Assembly (NCBI GenBank): GCA_038030265.1
Contig: CM075939.1
Coordinates: forward strand, 9,157,253 to 9,221,252
Source: Corythucha ciliata
Taxonomy: Eukaryota > Arthropoda > Insecta > Hemiptera > Tingidae
DNA length: 64,000 nucleotides
Direction of reading: 5' to 3'
The notes below the pieces were generated by a model. It was given only the letters and a program-made list of their open reading frames with translations. It was not told where the DNA came from and did not search any database. The translations under genes and the position numbers were made by a program. Below, in pieces: positions 11,187-22,740 of this stretch (positions are counted from its first letter, which is position 1; every line of letters starts with the position of its first letter).

Positions 11187-11544
11187 CTTTTTTCAACGAA
11201 TTGAGGCAATGAATATTTGAAACTGGAAGAATTATATTAATATTAATTAGGTTTATGATGATTTCTTCAATTTCATTATTATTACAGTATTTCAGTAGCA
11301 AAATCATTACGGCATTGTAGGCAGGATGAGCTGAGGGGTCCGTCGACCGTGGACTTGTGTTGATTGGGTCTGTGAGTTTGAAAAGGCCACCGATGGTCCA
11401 GGGCTAACGTTCAACCGTCGCTTCCGTGTGATTCTTCCGTGTGAGAGGCGGCCACACTCTTTACTTCATGGGACAATATTGATATACGATTCAAGGGATT
11501 CTCGGCCAATTAATTATTATTTTAGGCCAGTCAAAAAGTACACT
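11187..11544. other. No gene or recognisable element
   Basis: AT-rich unique-looking sequence; I see no coding motif, RNA gene or repeat match within the window. Confidence 0.4.
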
Positions 11545-12635
11545 AAAAATAGCTAACATAACAATTAAGCGGCTAGTTATGATTTTTTAGTTTGTTGTTA
11601 GAACCAGTACCAGTAGTGTACATCCAAGTTTGCAGCATCGAAAAACCTGTGCTACTTTCGTAGCAGTCGAAAAACCGCGGAATATTAGCACTCTTCTCGT
11701 TTTTCTTTTATTATCTTTCCTAAACTACGCTTTCTTCGACAATACACGTGAACTACGTTTTTCAAGTAGGTATATTAAATACGCTACAATTTGAAACCTG
11801 ATCCAGCTCTGTAGGTCAGACGTTAGCCAAGATGCAGCTCTTAAAAATTGGTAATTTGTTTTCACAAAAAGAGTTCCCAAGTCTAAAAATATGAAAGCAA
11901 CAAGTTGGAAATTTCTAACGCTCTCTCCAAAACCTTGTGCGGAACTGTGAGCCCTCGAATTTGTAATAGAAAATTTGTCAGAGGTTGGTTTCACTCAAAA
12001 CAATATCACTTTTTTGGTTGCAAAAAAATACCAATTCTTAACGGCTGTATCTTAAACATGTCTTTTTTTTAAAAAAAATAAGTATATTGAATTTGCTTTA
12101 ATTTGAGACCTGGCCCAGATCTGTAGATTAGATAGTAGCCAAGATACAGCGCTTCAAAATTGGTAATTTGTTTTGCCAAAATGATGGAATTTTTGGCTTT
12201 GTTTTGTGTGAAACTTACCACTGAGCAATGTTCTATCACAAATTGAACGCTAACAGCGCCAAATGAAGTTTTAGAGGGAGATTTTCAACTTTTTATAAAC
12301 TTAAAATCTCTTTAAAAAACAATAAATTATTAATTTTGAAGAGCTGTATCTTGGCTACTATATCTGTCCCACAGAGCTGGGCTATGTCGCAAATTTTAGC
12401 GAATTTAATATACTTGAAAATTGTAGTTCGCGTTTATTAACGAAGAATGTATAGTTTAAGAGATATAGTAAAAGCACTGGAAAAAGTGCAAATATTCCGC
12501 TGTTTTTCGAGTGCTATGAAAGTAGCACAGGTCTTTCGAAGCTGCCAAACTTGGATTTAGACTACTGGTATTGGTCCTAACAACATATTAAAAAATCAGA
12601 ACCAGCCGTTTAATTGCGATTTTATTGTTCTTGTT
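11545..12635. repeat. Foldback repeat with diverged inverted arms and internal sub-repeats
   Basis: The outer arms (about 11545-11720 and 12465-12635) are imperfect reverse complements; both carry a segment reading GTGCTA(C/T)...GTAGCA and a TAACAACA word. Inside, a ~60-base module (TAGCCAAGATACAGC...AATTGGTAATTTG) occurs twice forward (about 11815 and 12125) and once inverted (about 12330-12390). No transposase was seen. Likely a non-autonomous DNA transposon or foldback element. Confidence 0.65.
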
Positions 12636-12691
12636 GCAACCCATTTTCATTTTTATCTAGTTGTACTCTAAGAGATTATATGTAGAATCAA

Positions 12692-12927
12692 CAAACGCGT
12701 ACACGGCTTAGCCGAATGCATATTTATTCTCCTTCACTTTTCGCCTTCTACTCATCCCTTCAAGCGAAACCCGAACAGAACAGATCCTGAAGAGTTTAGG
12801 TGGCGTTTGTCCGAAGAGGTTTGTTTGCTCGGTAAAAAAAAACTCCAGGAATTTCGCTAGAGGGATGAGTATTAGTAGTGAAGGAGTAGATGTTTTCAGC
12901 TAAGCCGTGTTCGCGTTTGTAGGTGCT
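12692..12927. repeat. Short inverted-repeat element (MITE-like)
   Basis: The ends ACACGGCTTAGC and GCTAAGCCGTGT are reverse complements and complementarity continues inward (CTCATCCCT...AGGGATGAG). The spacer holds an A-run. Confidence 0.65.
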
Positions 12928-14165
12928 GTAAACTGATTAAATACTAAATAGGACTGAACTGCATTGAAAATGGGACGCATTATTGAAACCGGTCTGCAAA
13001 AAAAATTAGGTAATACAACTTTTTTTCTAAATTGGTGAAAACTTCGTACGAAAAATTGGTGCCTAGTTGGGGGGGGGGGTGCTGCCTAAAACGCAGATCC
13101 TTTGAGTTTTCCGTGGCTGCGATTTCCTTGAGTTGAGGCTCTCGCTCTCTCTATCCAAAGTCGAGTACATCGGCATTCTTACGTAGACGAGTAATGACGC
13201 GGAATTAATTTTGATTTCAGGACGTAGTCAAGCTTGGGGCGATAGGAATTGCATTAAGAAATGATTTTAAAAATGAATGCTATAGTGATTTAAATTTTAC
13301 ATGCGGAACGATATTTGACTGGAGAGGAGGTTCGTCACACAAACGTCCAGGGGCGCAGCATGAGAGGACACGGGTGGGCAGTTGCTTTCCAGCGAACGCA
13401 TAATGGAGTAACCCACAGCCGACATTCATCGACGATAACAAATCCTGAAACGTTCGTCACCTTCTGATTACTTAAAGTGTGGAATTTATACACTTATACA
13501 CTCACTCTCATTGTAAGCTCTTCCACAGGCTTCTGGAAATTTCACAGGAATTAACAGATCGTGTTCCTTTATACATAATTAATAATACGTCAGTAGAACG
13601 TCAATGTAGTCGAATATACCAATTCAGCAGTAAAATACTAACTTCAAACTCCTCGAGGAAATCAGCAATTTCACCTCAGGACGGGAACTGAACATTGGGC
13701 GTATAGAAAGGGCAATTATCCATCCAAGAATCGCCTTTAATCGTGAACTACAGGTGTATCCTTCTCATGTCAAAAACCGACATTTTTGCCATAGTTAATG
13801 ATACTTTAGCCACTGATTTTCAAATGTTGTCCTCAGCAACTTACTGTTTTCGTTAATTACTATCTTAGCTGGGCCTCTCAAGCTGAATATCCGGCATAAT
13901 ATTGGCGTATAGTCGGAGGCAGTTAAGAAATTGAAGTTCCTGCAGTATAAAATGCTCTAAATTCTCTCTAATTTTGGGTTTCACTGGCGTTTATGAGTAC
14001 AAGTGACAATAAAAATATCAAAACAATAACCCTTGTAAGTTACCTTAGCAACAGCAAAGCTTAGCTTTTTATTGATATAGCTTCTACATGTGGAGGTGTT
14101 ATCTAGCGTGATAAATTTTCCCTACCCCGGATTGGTTTCAACTTCATCACTAGAGAGCTGAATAA
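12928..14165. other. No gene recognised; distal end of repeat copy 2 at the right
   Basis: No convincing coding frame. 13950-14165, read in reverse, matches 5885-6000 and so is the distal end of the array-bearing repeat. A G10 run lies near 13070. Confidence 0.4.
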
Positions 14166-15929
14166 CTTGGTTTTCTATACAACTTTGGCCGTAAATTAGC
14201 GCTTTTTCGTAATATTAGCAGTGCAGTAGCTATTTCTAGCCCGTGTATTACCGAATTTTGTTCATTTTAGCCACGAATTGGCGTTTTCCGATATTCTTAC
14301 ATTTTGAATGGAAGAATGGCAATTCTTCCATTTTTGACAGTGAATTAGCACTTTTTGTTTTAATTTAGGCTGAAAATTAACTTTTCTCTTTATTCTAGAC
14401 AGAATAATTACTGATTTTCTCTATATTAGCCGGAAATTGGCACCGCATTAGTAATTTTTTCAATTTTAATTATATGTAGAATAGGGCTTCATCTCAGTTC
14501 TAGCCATGAATCAGTGTTTTTTCTTTTACTTATAACCATGAATTTGCCGTTTACCTCAATTTTAACCACAAAGTTGTTGTCAGAAGGCGGAATTAGAAAT
14601 TCCAACACACTTTATCCGCGATTATTTTCCTCAATTTTAGCCGTAAATTCGCGTTTTTTTCAACTTTAGCTGCTTTGAAGCGTTTCTATAATCCGTGAAT
14701 TCGCGAATTACCTTAATTTTTCAGTCACAAATTCGTGATTTCCTCAAATTTTAGCCGGGAATAACACTTTTTCCCAATTTGAGCTAAAAACGAGAGTTTT
14801 TATTTATTTATGACCGGCTAATTATAGTGAATTTTTGCTATGGATTAGCGTTTATTGTTTAGTTTTAGCCTCGAAACTACGCCTAGAAGCTACGCATTTG
14901 CGTTTTGTCAATTTTTCAAGGTTTAGTGACTTTGTGGGTCGCGCTCTCTTCGGTATACAAAATAACGGCCAACGAACATTTTAGAGATCTTTTTTATAAC
15001 GACAATGAAAAATTGGGAAAATACGAACTCGCGACCAAACTGACTTATGTTGTTTTTTTAACATAATATTTGTTATTTTTAAAAATAAAAATTGAGGTTT
15101 GTTAGATGTTGGCACGCTACAACTTTAACCAATATTGACCACGGGTTAGCGCTTTTAATCAATTTTAGCAGTGCAGTAGGGATTCTTTCGTTTGTATTGG
15201 CGATTTTCCTCCATTTTAGCCACGATTTGGCGTTTTCCTCATTTTCAGCTGCAGTTTAGCCATTTGTTCATTTTTTAGCTGTGAATTAGCACTTTTTTCT
15301 CAGTTTGAGTTGAAAATTAGTGATTTTCTTAATGTTGGACGCGCTAATTAATATTTTTGTCAATTCTAGCCGCGTTGTTTTTTTTAGGTTTTAGCCCCGC
15401 GTGAGCAATTTTTTTTCTACGGATTAGTGCTGTTTCTCAGTTTTAGCCTCTATTCTTTCAGAAGCTCTACAGATTTTCGTTTTCTCGATTTCAGCCGCGA
15501 ATTAGTGATTTTTCTTCATTTTAGCTGTGAAATAGCGTTTTCTGATAATTTTGCAGTGAATTAGCGCATTATCTATTCTCTTTTTTTTTATTAATAGACG
15601 ATTTTTCGCCATTTGAGTTTTGAATTTGCTATTTTGGTCCAATTTAAACTCGAATTAGCGTTGTTTTTGGCAATAATTGCCAAGATTTTTGTTTACTTGT
15701 ACAGCATTGAATTAGTAGCGTGTATTCACATTCTCAATCGTAGCCACGGGCTTGGCCCAGAAACAATATTTTTGAATTGATGTCTACATTTTAGCCGCGG
15801 AATGGCAGTCGAATCGACGATTTTTTCTCAATTTCGGTCTGGAAGTTGGATCGTGAGACCACGAACCAGCGCTTTTTCGCATTTATAGCCACGAAAATTA
15901 GCGCGTTGCAAATTGCGGATCAGTACATT
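14166..15929 (-). repeat. Degenerate ~29-base array (family 1), copy 2
   Basis: CAATTTTAGCCGCGAATTAGCG and variants recur about every 29-32 bases. This is the inverted counterpart of 1250-3130. The last units abut the left LTR of the Ty3/gypsy element, which split the array from its head (20310-20646). Confidence 0.75.
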
Positions 15930-16090
15930 TGTGGCGAAAATTTTCGACCACGTTGTTTTATAAGGAACATATGAATTTCGTGCCGTTCCGATTTAAAGGA
16001 ATTTCTACTTTTGAGTTTTTGGTTTCTGTCAAAATAAAATACTTTTTCGTCTCAAGCGTCTCATTCAGAAGTGATAACCAAACCACTTCA
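15930..16090 (+). repeat. 5' LTR
   Basis: Begins TGTGGCGAAAATTTTCGACC and ends AACCACTTCA. At 161 bases it is short for the group. AATAAAATAC may serve as the poly(A) signal. Nearly identical to 20149-20309. Confidence 0.93.
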
Positions 16091-16093
16091 AAT

Positions 16094-16110
16094 TGGTGAC
16101 CCGCGACGTT
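16094..16110 (+). other. Primer binding site
   Basis: TGGTGACCCGCGACG lies three bases after the 5' LTR, the position and TGG start expected for a tRNA-primed site. I did not identify the tRNA. Confidence 0.6.
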
Positions 16111-16155
16111 CATTAACAAGAAAATTCGACATCCGACCCCGACGCTCGACGTGAC

Positions 16156-17067
16156 ATGGCCAACATCGAAGAATTGGTTGAGCAACTCGCTCAATTACGC
16201 CAACAAATTCAAGAGTTGACGCCTCCCGCCGCTCCACCGGTCGGCGACGATAATCAAGCCGCTCCTCAAAACGCAAACCCCGCCTTCGTCAGCCGCGTCA
16301 CTCCGAAACTTCCTCCGTTCTGGAGAAATAAACCGACATTGTGGTTTTCTCAAGTAGATGCCCAATTCGCTCTCGCCGGCATCACTCAAGAGACAACGAA
16401 GTATTCGCATTTAATCTCTCAACTCGACGAACGATATATCAGCGAAATCGAAGACCTAGTAGCAACACCTCCTGCGCAGAACCCCTATACAACTCTCAAA
16501 AACGCTCTCATCGAACGCCTTTCTGTTTCCGAGTCTCAACGTGTTCGACAGCTACTCTCCCAAGAGGAATTAGGTGACTGGAAACCATCACAATTCCTCC
16601 GACACTTACGATCTCTGGCTGGACCGACCCCGGTGCATGAAAATCTGTTAAGATCTTTGTGGATCCAACGTCTCCCGCCCCCTGTCCAAGCCATTCTCCA
16701 AACACAGTCTGACTCGCCGCTCGACCGTCTCTCCGCAACAGCGGACAAAATAATGGAAATTCAACCTGCCATAGCTTCTTCTCATCCCTCTTTCCCCGTC
16801 GTCAACGCTGTATCTCCCCCAGGACAAGATATCAGTCATGAACTCACCGAGATTCGTCAACAGCTCGCACACCTCACACTCCGAATTTCCAACAACCCTC
16901 GACACTCTCGCTCCCGTTCTCGTCAAAGTCATTCAACCCGTTCTCGCAGTCCATCGGCAGCTTCACAATCGACATTCTGTTGGTACCACGCCAAGTTCAA
17001 TGAACGAGCATCAAAATGCAGACCGCCCTGTTCATTTCATTCAAAAAACGCCACCACCAGCCAGTAA
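16156..17067 (+). CDS. gag: gag polyprotein of the Ty3/gypsy element
   Basis: Intact 303-residue frame with ATG 66 bases after the 5' LTR. The N terminus has a short Leu/Gln-rich coiled-coil-like stretch (about residues 4-20), followed by a Pro-rich linker and the capsid-like core. An Arg/Ser-rich basic tract lies at about residues 250-270. The last part has a Cys/His cluster, C275, H278, C288 and C292 (C-x2-H-x9-C-x3-C), suited to binding nucleic acid. It would assemble the particle around element RNA. The frame overlaps pol, which lies in the -1 frame, so pol was probably made by -1 frameshifting. Confidence 0.9.
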   Translation: MANIEELVEQLAQLRQQIQELTPPAAPPVGDDNQAAPQNANPAFVSRVTPKLPPFWRNKPTLWFSQVDAQFALAGITQETTKYSHLISQLDERYISEIEDLVATPPAQNPYTTLKNALIERLSVSESQRVRQLLSQEELGDWKPSQFLRHLRSLAGPTPVHENLLRSLWIQRLPPPVQAILQTQSDSPLDRLSATADKIMEIQPAIASSHPSFPVVNAVSPPGQDISHELTEIRQQLAHLTLRISNNPRHSRSRSRQSHSTRSRSPSAASQSTFCWYHAKFNERASKCRPPCSFHSKNATTSQ

Positions 17068-17699
17068 CGGCGGCAGCTGACTGCAAAATCGGAAAGTACC
17101 GCCTTTTCATTACCGACCGTAATTCCGCAAAACAGTTTCTTCTCGACACCGGTTCTGACGTTTGTTGTTTCCCGGCACGTTTTCTTTCAAACCGTCGTCC
17201 TAAAACCTCGTTCGATCTTTACGCCGCGAATACGTCGAACATGAGCACATACGGCTCAGTCACGCTAACTCTTGATTTCGGATTACGCCGCAACTTCCAA
17301 TGGAATTTCATTGTCGCCGACGTCAACGTCCCAATCATTGGCTCTGATTTTTTTGGGCATTTCCATCTGTTGCCAGATTGCCGATCTCAACGTCTTATCG
17401 ATGGGACAACTGGACTTTCCGTCGCCTGTTCAAAAATAAGTCAGACGTACCCCAACATCAAAACAATCGACGATTCTCATCCGTTCGCTGAGTTACTTTC
17501 ACGATTTCCAGAAATTACTCGTCCATCTGGAGTACCTCGGGATATAAAACACTCGACCAAACACTACATAACTACCGCTCCCGGCCCTCCAATTTCTTTT
17601 CGCCCACGTCGTCTATCTGGTGATCGTTTAAAAATCGCAAAGAAAGAGTTCGAAGCAATGCTTCAAGAAGGCACCGCACGTCCTTCGGATAGTCATTGA
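17016..17699 (+). pseudogene. pol: pol part 1: aspartic protease and start of RT, ended by a stop
   Basis: Overlaps the end of gag in the -1 frame. The protease active-site motif LLDTGSD is at about 17139-17159, followed by the flap and a second hydrophobic motif (VPIIGSDFF). The RT N terminus begins after about 17500. A TGA at 17697-17699 interrupts a region normally continuous in this family; the same frame resumes straight after it. The protein is thus cut between protease and the RT core. Confidence 0.9.
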
Positions 17700-18776
17700 G
17701 CATCCCCTCTTCACATCGTGCCAAAGAAAACTGGCACCGGTTGGCGCCCTTGTGGCGACTATCGCGCTCTAAACGCACGTACCATTCCTGACAGTTATCC
17801 TGTTCGACACATACATGATTTCGCTCATTCAATCAGTGGTTCTACTATTTTCTCTCTAGTTGATTTGGTTAAAGCCTATCAACAAATTCCTGTCAACGAG
17901 TCGGACATTTGTAAGACAGCAATCTCAACTCCTTTCGGTTTGTTCGAGTTTCCATTTATGTGCTTCGGTCTTCGCAACGCCGCTCAAACTTTCCAGCGCT
18001 TCATGGATGAAGTAACTCGAGGCCTTGATTTCTGTTATGTCTACATCGACGACATCCTCATATTTTCAAAATCAAGAGCAGAACACATCGCTCATCTCGA
18101 AACTCTTTTCAAACGCCTGTCGCACTACGGCGTCGTCATTAACACTTCGAAAAGCGTTTTTGCTGCGAGCGAAGTAATTTTTCTCGGGCATCGTGTTTCC
18201 GCCGAAGGTATAGCCCCATTGCCTGATCGTGTCGCCGCCATTCAATTCTATCCTCAACCATCTGATGCAAAAGGTCTCCGTCGTTTTCTCGGCATGTTGA
18301 ATTTTTACAGACGACATATCCCCATGGCAGCAGAAGTTCAAGCTCCTCTTCACGCCCTTCTTGGCCCCGACGTCAAAGGCTCGACCCCTATCACGTGGAC
18401 TCCGACTCTCGAACAAGCTTTCAACGACTGCAAAAATAAATTCTCTTCGGCAGTTTCCCTCACATTCCCTGTAACCGGAGCAGAAGTGGCGTTATTCACA
18501 GACGTTTCTAATCACGCCATCGGAGCTGTCATCCAGCAGAAGACCAATGACGCTTGGCAACCACTCGCTTTTTTCTCAAAAAAGATCTATGCTCGTCAAG
18601 CTGCGTGGCCCGTCTACTACAGAGAACTTCTAGCAATTTATGAAGCAATTCATCATTTTCGGCATTTTCTGGAAGGCCAAGTATTTACAACTTACGCTGA
18701 CCACAAACCCCTCACACATATCTTCACACAAAAACATGACAAATTGCCCCCTGTTTGGACGATTACGTTGGAGTAA
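17700..18776 (+). pseudogene. pol: pol part 2: reverse transcriptase and RNase H, ended by a frameshift
   Basis: Same frame as part 1. RT landmarks are the VPKKTG motif, the [11 protein letters not shown] stretch, FSLVDL (first catalytic Asp), [16 protein letters not shown] and the catalytic YIDD at 18042-18053. RNase H starts with [15 protein letters not shown] near 18500 and includes the [11 protein letters not shown] helix. Near 18745-18776 the reading frame is lost by a +1 shift and this frame stops at 18776. Confidence 0.92.
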
Positions 18777-20148
18777 TCAGCTCACATACATTTCACAGTT
18801 CACAACCGACATCCAACACGTAGGAGGATCTGACAACGTCGTCGCGGACGCCCTATCTCGAGTACAATCTGTTTCAACGGCTCTCGATTTCGAATCGTTG
18901 TCTCAATCGCAACAATTAGACCCCGAGCTTCAGTCTTGGGAATCAAAAACGTCTTCTCTTACTCTCGAAAAACTCATCGTTCCTGGCACGCGAATTGAGA
19001 TAATTTGTGACACCTCAACAGGTCGTCCTCGCCCTTTTATTCCTCATCCTTTACGACGCTCAGTTTTTCTCAAGTTACACAACCTCAGCCACCCCGGTGC
19101 TCGTGCGACTACAAGACTGATCACCGAAAGATTCGTTTGGCCGTCAATGAAGAAGGATATTCCCGCATGGACACGTGCTTGTCTTGCTTGTCAACGGTCC
19201 AAAGTTTCGCGACACGTCCACTCACCGCTAGGACATTTCGACACTCCTACATCTCGTTTCTCTCACGTCCACATCGATTTGATCGGCCCACTTCCACTTT
19301 CGAATGGTTTCAGGTACTGTCTCACCTGCATCGATCGTGTCACTCGCTGGCCAGAAGTAACTCCTCTTCCTGACATCACAGCTAACACCGTTGCTCTCGC
19401 TTTTCTATCCACGTGGATTTCTCGTTACGGCGTTCCAGAAAAGATCACTACTGATCGCGGTATGCAGTTCATGTCTTCAGTTTTCTGCACACTTTCGAAA
19501 CGTTTCGGAATCGATGTGTGTCACACAACGAGTTACCACCCGGCATCCAACGGCTTGGTCGAACGCTTGCATCGTCAGCTAAAAACCGCCATCACTTGCC
19601 ACGCTGACAGAAATTGGACCGAAAAACTTCCCCTCGTTCTCCTTGGAATACGATCCGCCTTCAAGGAAGATCTTCAAACCACCCCGGCAACCCTCGTTTT
19701 TGGAGAAAGTCTTCGACTTCCAGGAGAATTCTTGTCACCTCAACCCGAAACAAATTCTACTCCTGAGTTAATCGAACACCTCGCTAAAATCATCAGTCAG
19801 ATCCGACCAATACCGACTTCTCGACATTCGACACCTGGTAGTTTCGTCTTCAAAAATCTCGACTCTTGTACACACGTCATATTACGTGATGACAGCACTC
19901 GTCATCCCTTCCAAAATCGTTACTCAGGACCCTATCCCGTCGTTAAACGCGACAAAGTCTACAAGACCATCACGATCAAGACCAGTTCTGATAAACACGT
20001 AACAGTCTCAATCGACCGTGTCAAACCGGCGTGTTTTCTTCACGAAGACGTAGACTCTACCACCCTCACCCACCCGACAACTTCAGTCATAAACAAGAAG
20101 GTTCGCTTCGATCTGGGCGAGCTACGCTCTCCTCCTCCAAGGGGGTGA
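18750..20148 (+). pseudogene. pol: pol part 3: end of RNase H and integrase
   Basis: Open in the +1 frame relative to part 2; the family-like sequence resumes near 18770 ([12 protein letters not shown], then NVVADALSR). Integrase has an HHCC zinc-binding region ([10 protein letters not shown]...CLACQ) and a complete D,D-35-E triad with Asp at 19276, Asp at 19453 and Glu at 19561. The C terminus has a GPYPVVKR stretch typical of Ty3/gypsy integrases. No chromodomain was recognised. The frame ends at the polypurine tract. Confidence 0.92.
20138..20148 (+). other. Polypurine tract
   Basis: AAGGGGGTGA lies directly before the 3' LTR, where plus-strand DNA synthesis would be primed. It overlaps the end of pol. 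Confidence 0.75.
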
Positions 20149-20309
20149 TGTGGCGAAAATTTTCGACCACGTTGTTTTATAAGGAACATATGACTTTAGT
20201 GAAGTTCCGATTTAAAAGAATTTCTACTTTTGAGTTTTTGGTTTCTGTCAAAATAAAATACTTTTTCGTCTCAAGCGTCTCATTCAGAAGTGATAACCAA
20301 ACCACTTCA
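20149..20309 (+). repeat. 3' LTR
   Basis: 161 bases, TGTGGCG to CACTTCA, differing from the 5' LTR mainly in a cluster at 20196-20208. Followed by CATT, as before the 5' LTR. Confidence 0.93.
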
Positions 20310-20646
20310 CATTATAGCGCGCTTAAGGACCTAACGAAACTTGGGAGTGGGGGCGGTGTATTTTCTCAATTTTAGCCGTGAATTTCCCTCAAGAAGGCCC
20401 ATATTTCTAATTTATTTCAGCTACCAATCGAATAGTCAGCCCACACGCTTTGCTGATATCACTTGTAACGTTATATTCCCCAGGACGGATATAGATTGAA
20501 ATTCATAAAAGAAAAATTGTAGTCCAACCTTTTTACATGAATGAACCTAAAAATCCTAATTTTTCCGCATTTAAGCTTCTCGGGGGCCCCGCCTGACAGG
20601 AGGCCCGGGGCGGTCCGCCCCCCTCACCACTACCACGCTACGCAAG
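20310..20646 (-). repeat. Head of the array-bearing repeat, copy 2
   Basis: In reverse it matches 785-1150, including the GC-rich start (GGTAGTGGTGAGGGGGGCGG) and GTGTGGGCTGACTATTCGAT. It was separated from its array by the LTR element. Confidence 0.75.
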
Positions 20647-21239
20647 TGTCCTCAAGACTTCGGATAGCCACCGCCGACTCTCCGACTCACCCTCCTTCCA
20701 CCACACCAAGATTTTTCCTCTTGACACCCACGCACAGTCCTTTGCGGAGGTATTGCAGGTCTGTGGTATCACGTGTTACTCAATGTTTTGAACTTTTAAA
20801 AGAGTTTTATTCACGATAAGTCCGAAGGGCACATTCCCTTTCAATGAAAGCTATCAATCAATGTACATTACTCACACCCCGAACGTCCTCTCCACAGTAT
20901 GAACTCGCAATAATGACAGAGAATAGCCTCGAAACTTCGTAAAATTGTAGGCAAAAATCATAGAATTCTCCTCTAATCACAATCAGAGTCAAGTCACTAA
21001 GAAATGGGTCCAACTCCTCACGCTGGTGAGAAATACACTTCCTACCCCCGGAGGCGGCAGCAAGTTAACCCAAATGAGCACAAACTCAACGTGAGGTATC
21101 CTCTTGCCAAAAACGAGTTCAAAAAACCGCCTCCAAGTGTTTTAAAAAATAGAAAAACACAGACCGATTACAAAACTGGGCACCGCTTTAAGACAACCAT
21201 ATCGATATTTCAAGTTTCACGTCATAATTTCGCCTAATT
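20647..21239. other. No gene recognised
   Basis: A 77-codon frame starts with ATG at 21004 and has a basic, Pro-rich product, but I see no splice context or family match. Nothing else was seen. Confidence 0.35.
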
Positions 21240-21620
21240 TCATCAAAACTGCAAGTTTCAGGGCCTTTAATTTGTTCCCAGTGGGGGGTGAACCCCGGGC
21301 AAGCCTTGAATTTATTTGCAATTAAAATTGAATGAGTTTATAAGTTGAGGTCCTAATCTTGGCAAAATAACAAGTTTCCTGGAAATTGACAGCTTTGGGT
21401 CTTCAGGTCTTAATTTCAGTGAAATTGCTAGTTTAGGGTTCTAACAAACAAACAAACAAAAATGACAGTTTTGAGACGATTTTTGTAGTGGCTGAACCCA
21501 GGCCCGACTCTGCTGAAGTTTCGGTCTTCACTTCAGCAAAATTGCAAGTTCCGGATCTTATTCTCAGGGAGACTGCAAGTTCAAATGCTAAATTTCCATG
21601 AAAATGCTAGTTTTAAGTGC
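21240..21620 (+). repeat. Degenerate ~33-base array (family 4)
   Basis: Poorly conserved units built around CTTAATTTCAGCAAAATTGC followed by AAGTTTCGGG recur across this stretch. Divergence is high; four to eight units can be traced. Confidence 0.5.
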
Positions 21621-21720
21621 TTTTTGTGGGCGCGTCATAATAGTCTGACGAGGCCGGTGCTACTCCCATAAAAATTGCAACATTTTGTAGGGGGGGGGGG
21701 ACGCAAATATCTGCAACATA

Positions 21721-22113
21721 GGATGTTTCCAGGTATGATTGGCGTAAAATTTTAAGGTTTTTTGGTCCCAATTTCAGCGGAATTGCATGTTTTGTGGGCC
21801 AATTGTATTCAGGGCTCGCGACCTCTGGGCTAGCTTGCTCCAAATACGCCTATAACCTGATGAATAGCTATGTAATCGCAACATTAGAGATAAATGTTTG
21901 TGAATTTGCTTTGCACCCGAATTTGCAAATTCACAAACATTTATCTCTAATGTTGCGATTACATAGCTATTCATCAGGTTATAGGCGTATTTGGAGCAAG
22001 CTAGCCCAGAGGTCGCGAGCCCTGAATACAATTGGCCCACAAAACATGCAATTCCGCTGAAATTGGGACCAAAAAACCTTAAAATTTTACGCCAATCATA
22101 CCTGGAAACATCC
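21721..22113. repeat. Perfect or near-perfect hairpin, 189-base arms
   Basis: 21721-21909 and 21925-22113 are reverse complements around a 15-base spacer. Overlapping frames on the two strands give the same protein sequence, as expected from the symmetry. Arm similarity this high means recent origin. The arms contain the family 4 word AATTTCAGCGGAATTGC. Confidence 0.9.
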
Positions 22114-22119
22114 GCATTA

Positions 22120-22740
22120 GCATTTACATTTGAAAAAAGGGGCAAAATCGTCGTTTTTGACAAGATTTTGTCCTAATGACCATGAGAATAGCATGTGCCG
22201 GGAGGTCGTCACCGGAGGAATTTTTGCCGTACAGTGGTCAGACGTGCGACTACAATTAAAAAGCGATTTTGAGCGTTCTATATGGATTAAGAGATCGACA
22301 TTTATATGGGTGTCCGATGTCACTCTAGAGAGCAATTTGGGCCCACTTTAGAGAACGCTTTATAGCCACGTGGGAATTTTGTGCACTTTTCAAGCCAGAA
22401 CCAACCAAATTTATGAAATAGCTCTTTCGGAGCCTTACTACTAGCACATCATGTTCTCCTGAATTAAAACACCGAAAATCGCCTCGGAACACCGTGAAAA
22501 ATGAGCAAAATCGTCGTTTGTGACAAGTTTTGGTCCTCTAATGACTAGGAGAACAGAATGTGCAGGGAACTCGTCGACGAAATAAATTCTTACGGAAGCC
22601 GAGCACCTTTGCCCAGGCCATTGATCTGAGTGTTTACGGAACGATCTAAAGGGTTTAGGGGGATCGATATTTCTAGGAGTGACCGATACTACTCTTGAGG
22701 AATAAACCACAAAAAAAAGCCGAGCTCTCAGCACACCATT
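22120..22740 (+). repeat. Two diverged direct repeats of ~350 bases
   Basis: GCAAAATCGTCGTTTTTGAC at about 22142 recurs as GCAAAATCGTCGTTTGTGAC at about 22505, and similarity continues for about 200 bases in each (TCGACATTTATATGGG versus TCGATATTTCTAGGAG). A third, fainter unit may begin near 22760. No gene seen. Confidence 0.6.

Larger units (their letters stand above)
15930..20309 (+). mobile_element. Ty3/gypsy (Metaviridae-type) LTR retrotransposon, decayed
   Basis: Two 161-base LTRs flank a primer site, gag and a pol with protease, reverse transcriptase, RNase H and integrase in that order, which is the Ty3/gypsy order. No env-like frame is present. The 4-base word CATT borders both ends and is probably the target-site duplication. 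The element lies inside the second copy of the array-bearing repeat, interrupting sequence that is continuous at about 1140-1150 in copy 1. The LTRs differ at about 5 of 161 positions by eye, indicating moderate age. A stop in pol and a later frameshift make this copy non-autonomous. Confidence 0.95.

Noticed and set aside
20160..20375. 114-codon frame overlapping the 3' LTR
   Set aside because: It starts within pol and reads through the LTR; a shadow frame.
21613..22176. Pairs of identical frames on both strands
   Set aside because: They mirror each other because of the 189-base-arm hairpin.
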